Below, piece after piece: positions 6,471 to 12,913 of a stretch of 18,883 nucleotides of DNA. The notes under the pieces are model-generated. The model worked only from the letters and a program-made list of their open reading frames with translations, ran no database searches and was not told the DNA's origin. The stretch covers positions 1 through 18,883 of the forward strand of contig CAYVME010000022.1 in the NCBI GenBank assembly GCA_964452415.1, written 5' to 3'. A program made the position numbers and the translations under genes. The stretch is from UBA12068 sp964452415. Its GTDB lineage: Bacteria; Patescibacteriota; Minisyncoccia; Moranbacterales; GWC2-37-73. How positions within the stretch are numbered: the first letter of the stretch is position 1; every line of letters begins with the position of its first letter.

Positions 6471-6532
6471 CAAATCACATTATTTCCAGATTTTTCAGTT
6501 TTTGAACATCTTTTATTCATAAGCTTACCCAT
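6470..6532 (-). CDS. Possible 20-residue micro-ORF before a terminator
   Basis: On the minus strand AAGGAG, 6 nt, then an ATG opens a 20-codon frame (MGKLMNKRCSKTEKSGNNVI) whose TGA overlaps the first base of the terminator hairpin. An SD, start, stop and terminator in this tight order is the layout of a micro-ORF or leader peptide. The counter-reading is that TATAAT, which lies between the AAGGAG and the ATG, is a -10 box (with TTTACC 16 bp upstream). In that case the RNA would start inside the frame and only a terminated leader RNA of about 80 nt is made. Very short and basic; no homology can be claimed. Confidence 0.25.
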   Translation of the reverse strand: MGKLMNKRCSKTEKSGNNVI

Positions 6533-6601
6533 ATTATACTCCTTGCAAGAAAAAGGTAAACTCCAAGTTATGCACACACTTAATTCATCTTGTACAAAAT
6601 A

Positions 6602-6630
6602 TTGACAAATAACAACTTATCTGCTATAAA
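6602..6630 (+). promoter_or_regulatory. Strong promoter of the two-gene unit 6678-7524
   Basis: Perfect TTGACA (6602-6607), a 17-bp spacer and TATAAA (6625-6630) with an extended TGC just before it. Transcription should start near 6637, about 40 nt before the ATG. Confidence 0.75.
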
Positions 6631-6677
6631 AGTAAGTCCCCGTGACGCAGTTAATTTAACAAAAAAGGAGTCTTCTG

Positions 6678-7142
6678 ATGACAAGACGCGGCGAAAAGCA
6701 GGACAGCCTTGAGAAAGATATAGAAAAAGGACTCAAGAAATTTATAAGTGCCGACGGCCTTGAAAGCATTGCCGCGACCATAGTAGCAGCACTTATTGAT
6801 GTGCAGTCTCAAGTGCTAACCATAATATTCTCAGATATGACCGGGACGCAAACCATCAAGGAATTCGTAACCAATCTTGTTATTTGCTCCATACTTGATT
6901 CTGAAGGAAAAAAGAAAAAAGGACAGCCGCTGAAAACAATCATCCAGGGGAAAATCTCAAGTGGAAGAATAATAATAAAATTCAACACAGACTTCACCAG
7001 AGATGATTTCAGGCTTGCGCCAGATAAAACCAGGATATCAGACATAAAAACAGATGATAGTGTTGCCTTCTCAACCGCAGAATCTGGATGCATTCGCACA
7101 ATTCCAATAATGGAAAACTTCCTAAAACATAAAAAAACATAA
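6678..7142 (+). CDS. Unknown protein, first of a two-gene unit
   Basis: 154 residues with no Cys-pair or membrane segment. The N-terminal third (about 8-60) is amphipathic helix containing KDIEKGLKKF and an Ala/Ile/Val-rich patch. The middle has a lysine run (GKKKKG), and the C-terminal half looks beta-rich with alternating hydrophobics (GRIIIKFNTDF). I do not recognise the family. AAAAGGAG 8 nt before the ATG is a good SD. It has a near-consensus promoter and is followed after 19 bp by a second gene with its own SD, so the two are co-transcribed and may act together. Base composition is somewhat richer in GC than neighbouring core genes. Confidence 0.75.
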   Translation: MTRRGEKQDSLEKDIEKGLKKFISADGLESIAATIVAALIDVQSQVLTIIFSDMTGTQTIKEFVTNLVICSILDSEGKKKKGQPLKTIIQGKISSGRIIIKFNTDFTRDDFRLAPDKTRISDIKTDDSVAFSTAESGCIRTIPIMENFLKHKKT

Positions 7143-7161
7143 CTGAGGAGGAAAACTAACC

Positions 7162-7524
7162 ATGTCCAATCTCAATAGAGGAAAAACACTGGGCAAATGC
7201 ACGGAGGCGTATATAGAAAATTCAAAGGGAAGAAAATTTCTACATGTAAAAATTCTTCCAGGAGCTGACACTCGAGGAATTATTCAAGGGGTTTGCATCA
7301 GAATATTAAACGCAAGAGAAATAACCATTTTAGCAGAGGGAATAGCCATACTGATGGAAAAGGCAAAGATCCCAATTTCGACAGCCATACTAAACACCGA
7401 AAAAGAAGGACTACTGACCTTACAGTTGCCAAAAAACATACCTCCGGGGAAAAATTCCCTGGAAATGTTTTTTCGCCAAGATGGAAGGATCCCTGGTGCA
7501 ATTATACAAATAGAAGAAAGATAA
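7162..7524 (+). CDS. Unknown protein, second of a two-gene unit
   Basis: 120 residues, predicted soluble and mostly alpha/beta, with several short hydrophobic strands (FLHVKILPG, TILAEGIAILM, LLTLQLP) and a C-terminal GAIIQIEER. No catalytic motif is recognisable. The SD GAGGAGG (10 nt spacing) is among the strongest in the window. It is translated from the same message as the 154-residue protein upstream and ends at a long symmetrical terminator. Function unknown; a paired small-protein module (for example toxin-antitoxin-like) was considered, but nothing in either sequence supports it directly. Confidence 0.75.
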   Translation: MSNLNRGKTLGKCTEAYIENSKGRKFLHVKILPGADTRGIIQGVCIRILNAREITILAEGIAILMEKAKIPISTAILNTEKEGLLTLQLPKNIPPGKNSLEMFFRQDGRIPGAIIQIEER

Positions 7525-7563
7525 AAAGAGGCGGATCAACACAACTGTTGAACCGCCTCTTTT
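7524..7563. terminator. Strong bidirectional terminator
   Basis: An 11-bp stem AAAAGAGGCGG / CCGCCTCTTTT encloses a second stem TCAACA / TGTTGA. U-rich sequence follows on the plus strand (ACTTTTTT), and the A-run serves the minus strand. It separates the convergent 7162-7524 and 7576-8328 genes. Confidence 0.85.
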
Positions 7564-7575
7564 ACTTTTTTGATA

Positions 7576-8328
7576 CTATCCCAGATTTTCTCTTAGTTTT
7601 TCCGTGTTAATAATTGCCAATTCTTCAAATCTGGATTTAACTTGTTCAAGCTCCTTATTCAGATCATCGAATCCATCATCTTTATATATTTGATCTAAAC
7701 TTTCTATCTGCTCAGCTATATCCTTACTTTTAGCATCATACAAACTAATCTGCAAAGAATCAGGATTGCTCAATATTTCCGTCGCAAGCATTTCCAGCGC
7801 TGAAATCTCAACGCCCAATGACCTTATATTTGATTCATAATTTCTCATTATCACAACCCTGTCCTCACTTGTTTGAGGCCTGATCAAATCTGTGCGCTGC
7901 ATTGTTTTATCTGCCTGTTCTTCTTCAATTTCAGCTTCGGGGTAAAAAGTATCAGCTGATTCACGCTGAAAATTTCTTATCTCATTTAATTTTTCTTGCA
8001 ATTCATTTTTCTCTTTTTCCACCCCAATATCACCCCCATGAATTTTTTTAATACTCTCAGAAATAATAAATGCATGCTTATCACGCGCATTAATAAAGTC
8101 ATCCAGGCATTTTTGCTGCTCCTCAATATTTTCAAATTGAGCTTCATGATGAATGTAACTGTCCCATTTTTCCTCTATGTCCCTTTTAGCTTCAGCTACC
8201 AAAACAAAAGCCTCCCTTGTTTCCGCTGAACGATCCTCCAATGAAATATCTTCCACCCTGAAAGGTGGCGCCACTTCTTCTCGTTTTGGTATATTTATAA
8301 GCTTTCTTTTTTCTATATATTCTTTCAT
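7576..8328 (-). CDS. Coiled-coil protein of unknown function
   Basis: 250 residues, very rich in Glu, Lys, Asp and Ile, with long helical stretches (about 35-75, 95-125 and 165-245) that read as coiled coil. No signal peptide, membrane helix or enzymatic motif is visible. Such proteins act as scaffolds or structural adaptors, but no specific role can be assigned. There is no SD before the ATG. The gene has a perfect-consensus promoter (8376-8404) and is monocistronic, ending at the bidirectional terminator 7524-7563. Confidence 0.8.
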   Translation of the reverse strand: MKEYIEKRKLINIPKREEVAPPFRVEDISLEDRSAETREAFVLVAEAKRDIEEKWDSYIHHEAQFENIEEQQKCLDDFINARDKHAFIISESIKKIHGGDIGVEKEKNELQEKLNEIRNFQRESADTFYPEAEIEEEQADKTMQRTDLIRPQTSEDRVVIMRNYESNIRSLGVEISALEMLATEILSNPDSLQISLYDAKSKDIAEQIESLDQIYKDDGFDDLNKELEQVKSRFEELAIINTEKLRENLG

Positions 8329-8375
8329 GAGTTTTTTCTTTTATTGATTAGGCTAATTTCCTACCCCAACTATAT

Positions 8376-8404
8376 ATTATACTCCTTTTTTTGTGTTTTG
8401 TCAA
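8376..8404 (-). promoter_or_regulatory. Consensus sigma-70 promoter for the coiled-coil gene
   Basis: On the minus strand, a perfect TTGACA (8399-8404), exactly 17 bp, then a perfect TATAAT (8376-8381). It lies in the gap just after the gatB stop codon (8411), so the 250-residue gene can be expressed independently of gatB. Confidence 0.85.
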
Positions 8405-8410
8405 ATAGTT

Positions 8411-9907
8411 TTAACTAAGCTTCTTTTTGAGGAGTTCCATCACCATCTGAGGATTTGCCTTTCCGCCTGACTGCTTCATCACCTGCCCCATCAAAAATTT
8501 GAGAGCATTTTCTTTCCCCGCCTTAAAATCTTCAACTGATTTTTCATTGGCAGACAAAACTTGCTCAATCACTCCTTCCAATTCCCCAGAGTCGCTCACT
8601 TGTCCAAGATTTTTTTCTTCCACAATGTGAGATGGATCCCCGCCAGTGTGATACATTTCCTTGAGCACAACTTGAGCCGCGCTTGAGTTTATTTTTCCGT
8701 CAGCCACAAGCCCAATAAGCTCAGCATAATTTTCTGGAGTGATTTTCAAATCTCTGACATCATGATTATTTTCAGCCAAATGTTTTCGAAGTTCCGAGAT
8801 AATATAATTCACAGCCAATTTGATAACCTTTTCAAGAGGAGCTTCAATTTCATGCGACTTGACCTTCTCCATGATTTCACTAATGATATTTTCGAAATAT
8901 TCAGCCAAATCACTTCCAGCTGTGATCACTGCAATATCAGCAGAATTCAAAGCATATTCCTCGGCAAATCTTTTTTCTTTCTGAGCAGGAAGTTCAGGCA
9001 ATTTTCTTCTGAGATTTTCAACATATTCGACTGAAAATTCCATTGGCGGAATGTCTGGCTCTGGGAAATATCTGTAGTCATGCGCTGACTCCTTTTTTCG
9101 TTGAGACACAGTCACATTTTTCACGCTGTCCCAACCCCGAGTTTCTTGGACAAGAACTTCGCCATTTTCAAGTGCCTCGGTTTGTCTTTCAATTTCATAG
9201 TTGATTGCTTTTTCAACAAAACGAAAAGAGTTGATGTTTTTCACTTCAACTTTTGTTCCAGAAAGTTTTGGTTCGCCAACTTTATGAAGTGAAAGATTCA
9301 CCTCGCATCGCATGTTCCCTTTTTCCATGTCAGCATCCGAAATTCCAAGATAGCGACAAATTTGTTGCAAGCGCGTGCAAAAAATTCTAGCCTGCTCGCC
9401 ATTCTCAATGTCGGGTTCAGTCACCAACTCCATCAGAGGCACTCCAGCGCGATTGTAGTCAACCAAGGTGTAATCAGCCCCATCTGGGTGAATAAGCTTG
9501 CCTGTGTCCTCTTCAAGATGAATCCTGGTAATCCCAATGCGCTTTGTTGTAAGCTGTGAGCTGTCAGTTGTAAGCTGTATATCCATGTGCCCCAATCCGC
9601 AAAGCGGTTGGTCATATTGTGAAATTTGATAACCCTTCGGAAGATCAGGATAGAAATAGTTTTTGCGATCAAATTTTGATTTCAAGTTTAATTTGCAATT
9701 CAAAGCCAAACCTGCCAATTGCACAAATTCAATGGCTTGCTGATTTGGGACAGGAAGTGTCCCAGGCTGAGCTGTGCAAACTGGACAGATGTGAATGTTG
9801 GGCTCACTTTCTTGCCCAAGTCCATTCTTGGAATTGCAAAACATTTTTGATTTTGTTTTCAGTTCCACATGAACTTCCATGCCGATAACCGGAATGTATT
9901 TTATCAT
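8411..9907 (-). CDS. gatB: Asp-tRNA(Asn)/Glu-tRNA(Gln) amidotransferase subunit B
   Basis: Subunit of GatCAB, which phosphorylates the mischarged Glu or Asp on tRNA-Gln or tRNA-Asn and amidates it with ammonia from GatA. 498 residues, slightly over the usual 475-480. The signature GMEVHVEL opens the catalytic domain, followed by the zinc-knuckle CPVC (about 41-44), the GYQISQYDQP segment and YNRAGVPLMELVTEPD. The C-terminal GatB/YqeY tRNA-binding tail ends with GQVMKQSGGKANP and a Lys-rich helix. The extra length is mainly in-frame heptad repeats coding QLTTDSSQLTT (9545-9579), just before KRIGITRIHLEEDTGK. No SD; another heptad array lies 13 bp before the ATG. gatA and gatC are not in the window. 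Confidence 0.97.
   Translation of the reverse strand: MIKYIPVIGMEVHVELKTKSKMFCNSKNGLGQESEPNIHICPVCTAQPGTLPVPNQQAIEFVQLAGLALNCKLNLKSKFDRKNYFYPDLPKGYQISQYDQPLCGLGHMDIQLTTDSSQLTTKRIGITRIHLEEDTGKLIHPDGADYTLVDYNRAGVPLMELVTEPDIENGEQARIFCTRLQQICRYLGISDADMEKGNMRCEVNLSLHKVGEPKLSGTKVEVKNINSFRFVEKAINYEIERQTEALENGEVLVQETRGWDSVKNVTVSQRKKESAHDYRYFPEPDIPPMEFSVEYVENLRRKLPELPAQKEKRFAEEYALNSADIAVITAGSDLAEYFENIISEIMEKVKSHEIEAPLEKVIKLAVNYIISELRKHLAENNHDVRDLKITPENYAELIGLVADGKINSSAAQVVLKEMYHTGGDPSHIVEEKNLGQVSDSGELEGVIEQVLSANEKSVEDFKAGKENALKFLMGQVMKQSGGKANPQMVMELLKKKLS
9545..9579 (-). repeat. Heptanucleotide repeat inside gatB
   Basis: On the coding (minus) strand five units follow in strict 7-nt phase: TACAGCT, TACAACT, GACAGCT, CACAGCT, TACAACA. 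They encode QLTT-DSS-QLTT, a protein-level repeat in a loop between two conserved GatB segments. Confidence 0.65.
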
Positions 9908-9919
9908 AAAACTAGCTTC

Positions 9920-9947
9920 TCAGCTTTCAGCTTATAGCTTTCAGCTT
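9920..9947 (-). repeat. Heptanucleotide repeat upstream of gatB
   Basis: On the plus strand TCAGCTT, TCAGCTT, ATAGCTT, TCAGCTT stand in perfect 7-nt register (reading AAGCTGA on the gatB strand), with a degenerate fifth unit towards the ATG. It ends 13 bp before the gatB start, so it is part of the 5' UTR. The core AAGCT resembles the ACAGCT core of the repeat inside gatB. Confidence 0.65.
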
Positions 9948-9994
9948 ATTGAATATCATTAAATATTACCCTTTTAAAAAATACACATCTCAAC

Positions 9995-10243
9995 TCATAA
10001 AAACCAATAATTTATTATGCCACCAAGAGTCACCAAAGAAAAAACCACCGTGTTCACAAAAATTCCAATCTGCCCAGCTTCTTTGTATGATTTCCAACTC
10101 GAATACAACCAAAATGGTTGAGCCAACAAATTTACAATCAGTCCATATTGTGGATATTTCAGTGCTGTTATGATTTGAGCTCCGACTGTCAATATCGGTA
10201 TCGCAAATTGCGAAAACTTATTTATCCAATTATCCTTTTCCAT
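9995..10243 (-). CDS. Small three-helix membrane protein
   Basis: 82 residues with three likely transmembrane helices (about 13-32, 33-50 and 58-80) joined by short loops, one containing LLAQPFWLYSSWKSYKEAGQ. A three-helix bundle of this size with aromatic and Gln/Pro residues in helix 2 is reminiscent of SemiSWEET or PnuC half-transporters that work as dimers, but I see no decisive motif, so substrate and function are unassigned. No SD. It is upstream of gatB on the same strand with an 87-bp gap and may or may not be co-transcribed. Confidence 0.65.
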   Translation of the reverse strand: MEKDNWINKFSQFAIPILTVGAQIITALKYPQYGLIVNLLAQPFWLYSSWKSYKEAGQIGIFVNTVVFSLVTLGGIINYWFL

Positions 10244-10275
10244 TATAATAATTTATTATCTAGTGAAACGAGCGA

Positions 10276-10300
10276 AATGATTCGTCAGCAGACGAGCATT
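10276..10300. repeat. Intergenic imperfect palindrome
   Basis: AATG-A-T-TCGTC, loop AGCA, GACGA-G-CATT forms a hairpin with a single-base bulge in the 96-bp gap between dut and the small membrane protein. It has no U-tract. It could be a degenerate repeat element or a transcript end. Confidence 0.4.
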
Positions 10301-10321
10301 TCCGAGTGAACGACTCTTGCC

Positions 10322-10341
10322 AAAAGGTTTAATTACCTTTT
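10322..10341 (-). terminator. Weak terminator at the end of dut
   Basis: A 7-bp stem AAAAGGT / ACCTTTT with a 6-nt loop overlaps the last bases of dut. The minus-strand 3' arm ends in four U, so it is a modest intrinsic terminator for folA-dut. Confidence 0.45.
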
Positions 10342-10765
10342 ATTTTATTCCCGTACTTCCAAATGCGCCTGCTCCCCTATTTGTTTCTTCAAGTTCATCC
10401 GCTTCTTCAATTTCAGGAATTTCAACTTTTTGAAACAAAACCTGTGCAATTTTTTGACCCTTTTCAATTTTAAATTCTTCTTTTCCCAGGTTTATCAACC
10501 CTATCAAATACTCTCCAACATAATTACTATCAAAAACTCCCCCGAGTGTTTTAATTGCAAACTTGTGTGACAACCCGCTCTTATCCCAAATAAGTCCAGC
10601 ATAGCCTTCTTCAATCTTGATTGCAATTCCAGTTGGGCAAGAAATTTTCTCTCCTGGTTTCATGGCAACATCCACAACTGAAAATAAATCCATGCCAACA
10701 TCGCCAGCAAGGGCGAACTGTGGAATTTTCGCATCAGGATGAATTTTTTTTATTTTAATCTTCAT
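10340..10765 (-). CDS. dut: dUTP diphosphatase (dUTPase)
   Basis: Hydrolyses dUTP to dUMP and pyrophosphate, keeping uracil out of DNA and feeding ThyA. 141 residues, the length of a homotrimeric dUTPase. All five motifs are visible: AGDVGMDLFS (motif 1), DKSGLS (motif 2), GGVFDSNYVGEY (motif 3, with the catalytic Asp and the Tyr that excludes ribose), KGQKIAQVLF (motif 4) and RGAGAFGSTG (motif 5, the P-loop-like tail). Motif 2 has Asp-Lys where RSG is usual. Its ATG overlaps the folA stop by one base (TAATG), so translation is probably coupled. It shares the folA promoter. Confidence 0.95.
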   Translation of the reverse strand: MKIKIKKIHPDAKIPQFALAGDVGMDLFSVVDVAMKPGEKISCPTGIAIKIEEGYAGLIWDKSGLSHKFAIKTLGGVFDSNYVGEYLIGLINLGKEEFKIEKGQKIAQVLFQKVEIPEIEEADELEETNRGAGAFGSTGIK

Positions 10766-11253
10766 TATTCTTTTTCCAATTCTAAAAATGTATACTCGAA
10801 TTTTTCGTCGCTACTTTTCCTTTCTGAAATTACTTTTGTAAATTTTTCATATTCAGGAAAAAACACATCCGCCTCGAAATTTCCCTTCACGACTGTCAGA
10901 TACAATTTATCAGCCAAATCAATTGTTTGCGCATACACACTTCCACCTCCGCAAATGAAAATTTCTTCTTTTTCAATTTCTCGAGCTTTTGCAAAAACTT
11001 CATCAAATGTCCTGGCCATAATCACACCTTCGATGTTCACAGTCTGATCATTGGACAAAACAATTGTCGTGCGATTTGGAAGAGGTTTTCCAATTGAATC
11101 ATAAGTTTTTTGCCCCATCACAATAACATGCCCCATTGTTTTCTCCTTGAAGTGCTTGAAATCTTCCGGGATATGCCAAAGCAGGTCATTGTTTTTTCCA
11201 ATGGCCCTGTTTTCAGCTATGGCACAAATAATGCTAATTTTTGGATTGTTCAT
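10765..11253 (-). CDS. folA: Dihydrofolate reductase
   Basis: Reduces dihydrofolate, the by-product of ThyA, back to tetrahydrofolate with NADPH. 162 residues, a normal chromosomal DHFR length. Conserved features: ISIICAIAENRAIGKNNDLLWHIPEDFKHFKE (residues 6-37, with Trp26 and the catalytic acid Glu30 region), MGQKTYDSIGKPLPNR (NADPH binding) and the GGGSVY loop. The C-terminal strands LYLTVVKGNFEADVFFPE are typical. No SD. First gene of a folA-dut operon with a good promoter at 11282-11310. thyA lies about 3 kb away on the same strand. Confidence 0.96.
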   Translation of the reverse strand: MNNPKISIICAIAENRAIGKNNDLLWHIPEDFKHFKEKTMGHVIVMGQKTYDSIGKPLPNRTTIVLSNDQTVNIEGVIMARTFDEVFAKAREIEKEEIFICGGGSVYAQTIDLADKLYLTVVKGNFEADVFFPEYEKFTKVISERKSSDEKFEYTFLELEKE

Positions 11254-11281
11254 TTAATTTTATTTTAACTTTATTAATTTA

Positions 11282-11310
11282 ATAATAGCACAGCAAAAAT
11301 GCCTCTGCAA
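11282..11310 (-). promoter_or_regulatory. folA-dut promoter
   Basis: On the minus strand, TTGCAG (11305-11310), a 17-bp spacer and TATTAT (11282-11287), preceded by an extended TGC. It lies 29 bp upstream of the folA ATG and fires away from the neighbouring HIT-like gene promoter. Confidence 0.6.
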
Positions 11311-11333
11311 TGTATTTTGCCACAGAAAGAGAC

Positions 11334-11362
11334 TTGACAAAAAGCTATTTCTGATTTAAAAT
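11334..11362 (+). promoter_or_regulatory. Promoter of the HIT-like gene
   Basis: Perfect TTGACA (11334-11339), a 17-bp spacer and TAAAAT (11357-11362), about 69 bp upstream of the ATG. Divergent from the folA promoter. Confidence 0.7.
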
Positions 11363-11430
11363 AATATTTCCAGTTATTTGAGAAGTTAATAACCCAAAAA
11401 GTGCAAAAGCACTACAAAAAGGAGCGTCTC

Positions 11431-12195
11431 ATGCCAAGTATTATCGATTCTTTTGATGTCAGTAATCCTGAAGTATTTGCAGCACTCGCAAACACACGCA
11501 CCTATCAACAATACCTGAGCACACTCAGAGATCTCAAGGCAGGAATATGCATTTTCTGCGACCTTAAGAAATGCAAACATCAGCCCTTCCTTGAAAAGGG
11601 CAACTGGGCAGCAAAGTTGAGCGACATGCCCTACATCAACACGGAGCACCACATTATCGTGGTGTACACCGGCGGACACCTCGAAGACTGGGGGAAGCTC
11701 ACGCGAAAGGAAAATGCGGACTTTATGGAGATTAAAAACGAAATCCACCGCATGTTCAATATTGAGGGCAGCTCTGCAGTTGAAAGACGCGGAGCAATCA
11801 GAAGGCATGCGGGAACAATCAAGCACTTACACAGCCACATCATGGTTGTGGCTCTTGATGAGCAAGGGTTTGCCGTTGGCGAACTCAGGGCCTACTTTGC
11901 AAAATCTCGTAAGGAACTGGCTCAGTGCAGGAAGATGCTTGAACTTTTCGAGCGAGTCAGAACTGGCAACACCGCCGGCGTTCGCAACGGCTTCGTCGTC
12001 TTTGACGGATGTAACTACCTGACAAAAGATGGCACGCTGAAGGAATGCAACACTCCCAGCGAAGCTGATCTCCTCAATTTTACATTGGACGAAATCAGGG
12101 TGATGTGCAAGGGCAAAACTGGCCTCAAATATTATGAGGTCATGGAAACAGACGAAACTGGAATAATAATAAAGGATGGATATTTTAACTTATAA
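11431..12195 (+). CDS. HIT-like hydrolase/transferase with extra C-terminal domain
   Basis: 254 residues from the ATG at 11431, chosen because AAGGAG lies 6 nt upstream; an earlier in-frame start would bypass this SD. Residues about 36-145 form a HIT-superfamily fold: a CIFC pair (Cys40, Cys43, with Cys48 and His50 nearby as possible zinc ligands), and the catalytic histidine triad KHLHSHIMV (His132, His134, His136). Such enzymes cleave or transfer nucleoside phosphates (AMP-lysine, ApnA, NMP-sugars). Residues 150-254 contain Arg/Lys/Glu-rich helices and a terminal strand region I do not recognise. Coding DNA is richer in GC than its neighbours, and the gene has its own promoter, SD and terminator, suggesting an acquired cassette. 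Confidence 0.8.
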   Translation: MPSIIDSFDVSNPEVFAALANTRTYQQYLSTLRDLKAGICIFCDLKKCKHQPFLEKGNWAAKLSDMPYINTEHHIIVVYTGGHLEDWGKLTRKENADFMEIKNEIHRMFNIEGSSAVERRGAIRRHAGTIKHLHSHIMVVALDEQGFAVGELRAYFAKSRKELAQCRKMLELFERVRTGNTAGVRNGFVVFDGCNYLTKDGTLKECNTPSEADLLNFTLDEIRVMCKGKTGLKYYEVMETDETGIIIKDGYFNL

Positions 12196-12215
12196 CAAAA
12201 TATTCCCACAAAAGA

Positions 12216-12250
12216 AAAACCCCCGACGAACAGCGTTCGCCGGGGGTTTT
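12216..12250. terminator. Strong terminator after the HIT-like gene
   Basis: A 10-bp stem AAAACCCCCG / CGGGGGTTTT with an inner CGAAC / GTTCG stem, 20 bp past the stop. U-rich tails exist in both directions. Confidence 0.85.
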
Positions 12251-12253
12251 GAT

Positions 12254-12285
12254 TTGCAATCACAATATCTAAGTGATACTATAAT
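12254..12285 (+). promoter_or_regulatory. Promoter of the nucleotidyltransferase-deaminase operon
   Basis: TTGCAA (12254-12259) followed either by an extended -10 TGATACTAT (17-bp spacer to 12277) or by TATAAT at 12280-12285 (20-bp spacer). The start codon at 12314 lies about 25 nt beyond the expected transcription start. Confidence 0.55.
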
Positions 12286-12313
12286 TATACGAAAAATAAT
12301 AATATTAAACCTT

Positions 12314-12901
12314 ATGAATATTGAAATATCAAGCCTTCTGGGAAGTGGAAAACTCATACCAGCAGAAGAAATAGGAAAAATATCAGTTCTTCTCAAAAAA
12401 AACGGTCACAAAGTTGTTTTAACGCAGGGAGTTTGGGACCTTATTCATGAAGGACATGCTAAGTATTTGCATAAAGCCAAGCAACTTGGCGATGTTTTGA
12501 TTGTTGGAGTTGACACTGATGAAGTGGTGCAACATCGCAAAGGTCCCACTCGACCAATAGTTCCACAAGAAGAAAGAGTCAAAATGATTTCACACCTTAG
12601 ATCTGTCGATCTTATTGTCATGAAAGAATCAAAAACGGATAATGGGATACTCATACGAGATATAAGGCCAGATGTTTTCGTAATCTCCGAATCCACAAAA
12701 TCAAATTACGAGGGTAAAAAATTTATAGACGGGATTAAAGAAGAACATGGTCCATACTGCAAAGAAATCGTCAACATGGAACCCCAATCGACAACTTCAA
12801 CAACTGCAAGAATACGACTATTAACTATCAAGGGAGCTGAAGATCTTGCCAAGGAATTGCACACAGTGATTGAGAAATTCCTATACAACAAAAAAGTCTA
12901 A
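12314..12901 (+). CDS. RfaE/TagD-type cytidylyltransferase-like nucleotidyltransferase
   Basis: 195 residues from the ATG at 12314. The longer frame beginning at 12176 would start inside the previous gene and run through its terminator, so it is rejected. The protein belongs to the HxGH nucleotidyltransferase fold: TQGVWDLIHEGHAKYL carries HEGH (residues 45-48), then VLIVGVDTD and RPIVPQEERV, and a C-terminal STTSTTARI that matches the STT/R segment of RfaE-like enzymes. It transfers a nucleoside monophosphate to a phosphate, but the substrate (heptose-P, glycerol-P, phosphopantetheine or other) cannot be read. It is followed after 12 bp by the deaminase gene, so the two are co-transcribed. 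No SD. Confidence 0.85.
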   Translation: MNIEISSLLGSGKLIPAEEIGKISVLLKKNGHKVVLTQGVWDLIHEGHAKYLHKAKQLGDVLIVGVDTDEVVQHRKGPTRPIVPQEERVKMISHLRSVDLIVMKESKTDNGILIRDIRPDVFVISESTKSNYEGKKFIDGIKEEHGPYCKEIVNMEPQSTTSTTARIRLLTIKGAEDLAKELHTVIEKFLYNKKV

Positions 12902-12913
12902 CGAAAAACAAGA

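Noticed and set aside
6678..7524. Toxin-antitoxin module
   Set aside because: Two small co-transcribed genes fit by size only; no toxin or DNA-binding motif can be seen in either.
2706..12250. Integron-like gene cassettes (single genes with hairpins)
   Set aside because: No integrase, no attC-type GTTRRRY sites, and cassettes face both directions between core genes.
12176..12313. Longer N-terminus for the nucleotidyltransferase
   Set aside because: The frame begins inside the HIT-like gene and runs through its terminator; the family start matches the ATG at 12314, downstream of a promoter.
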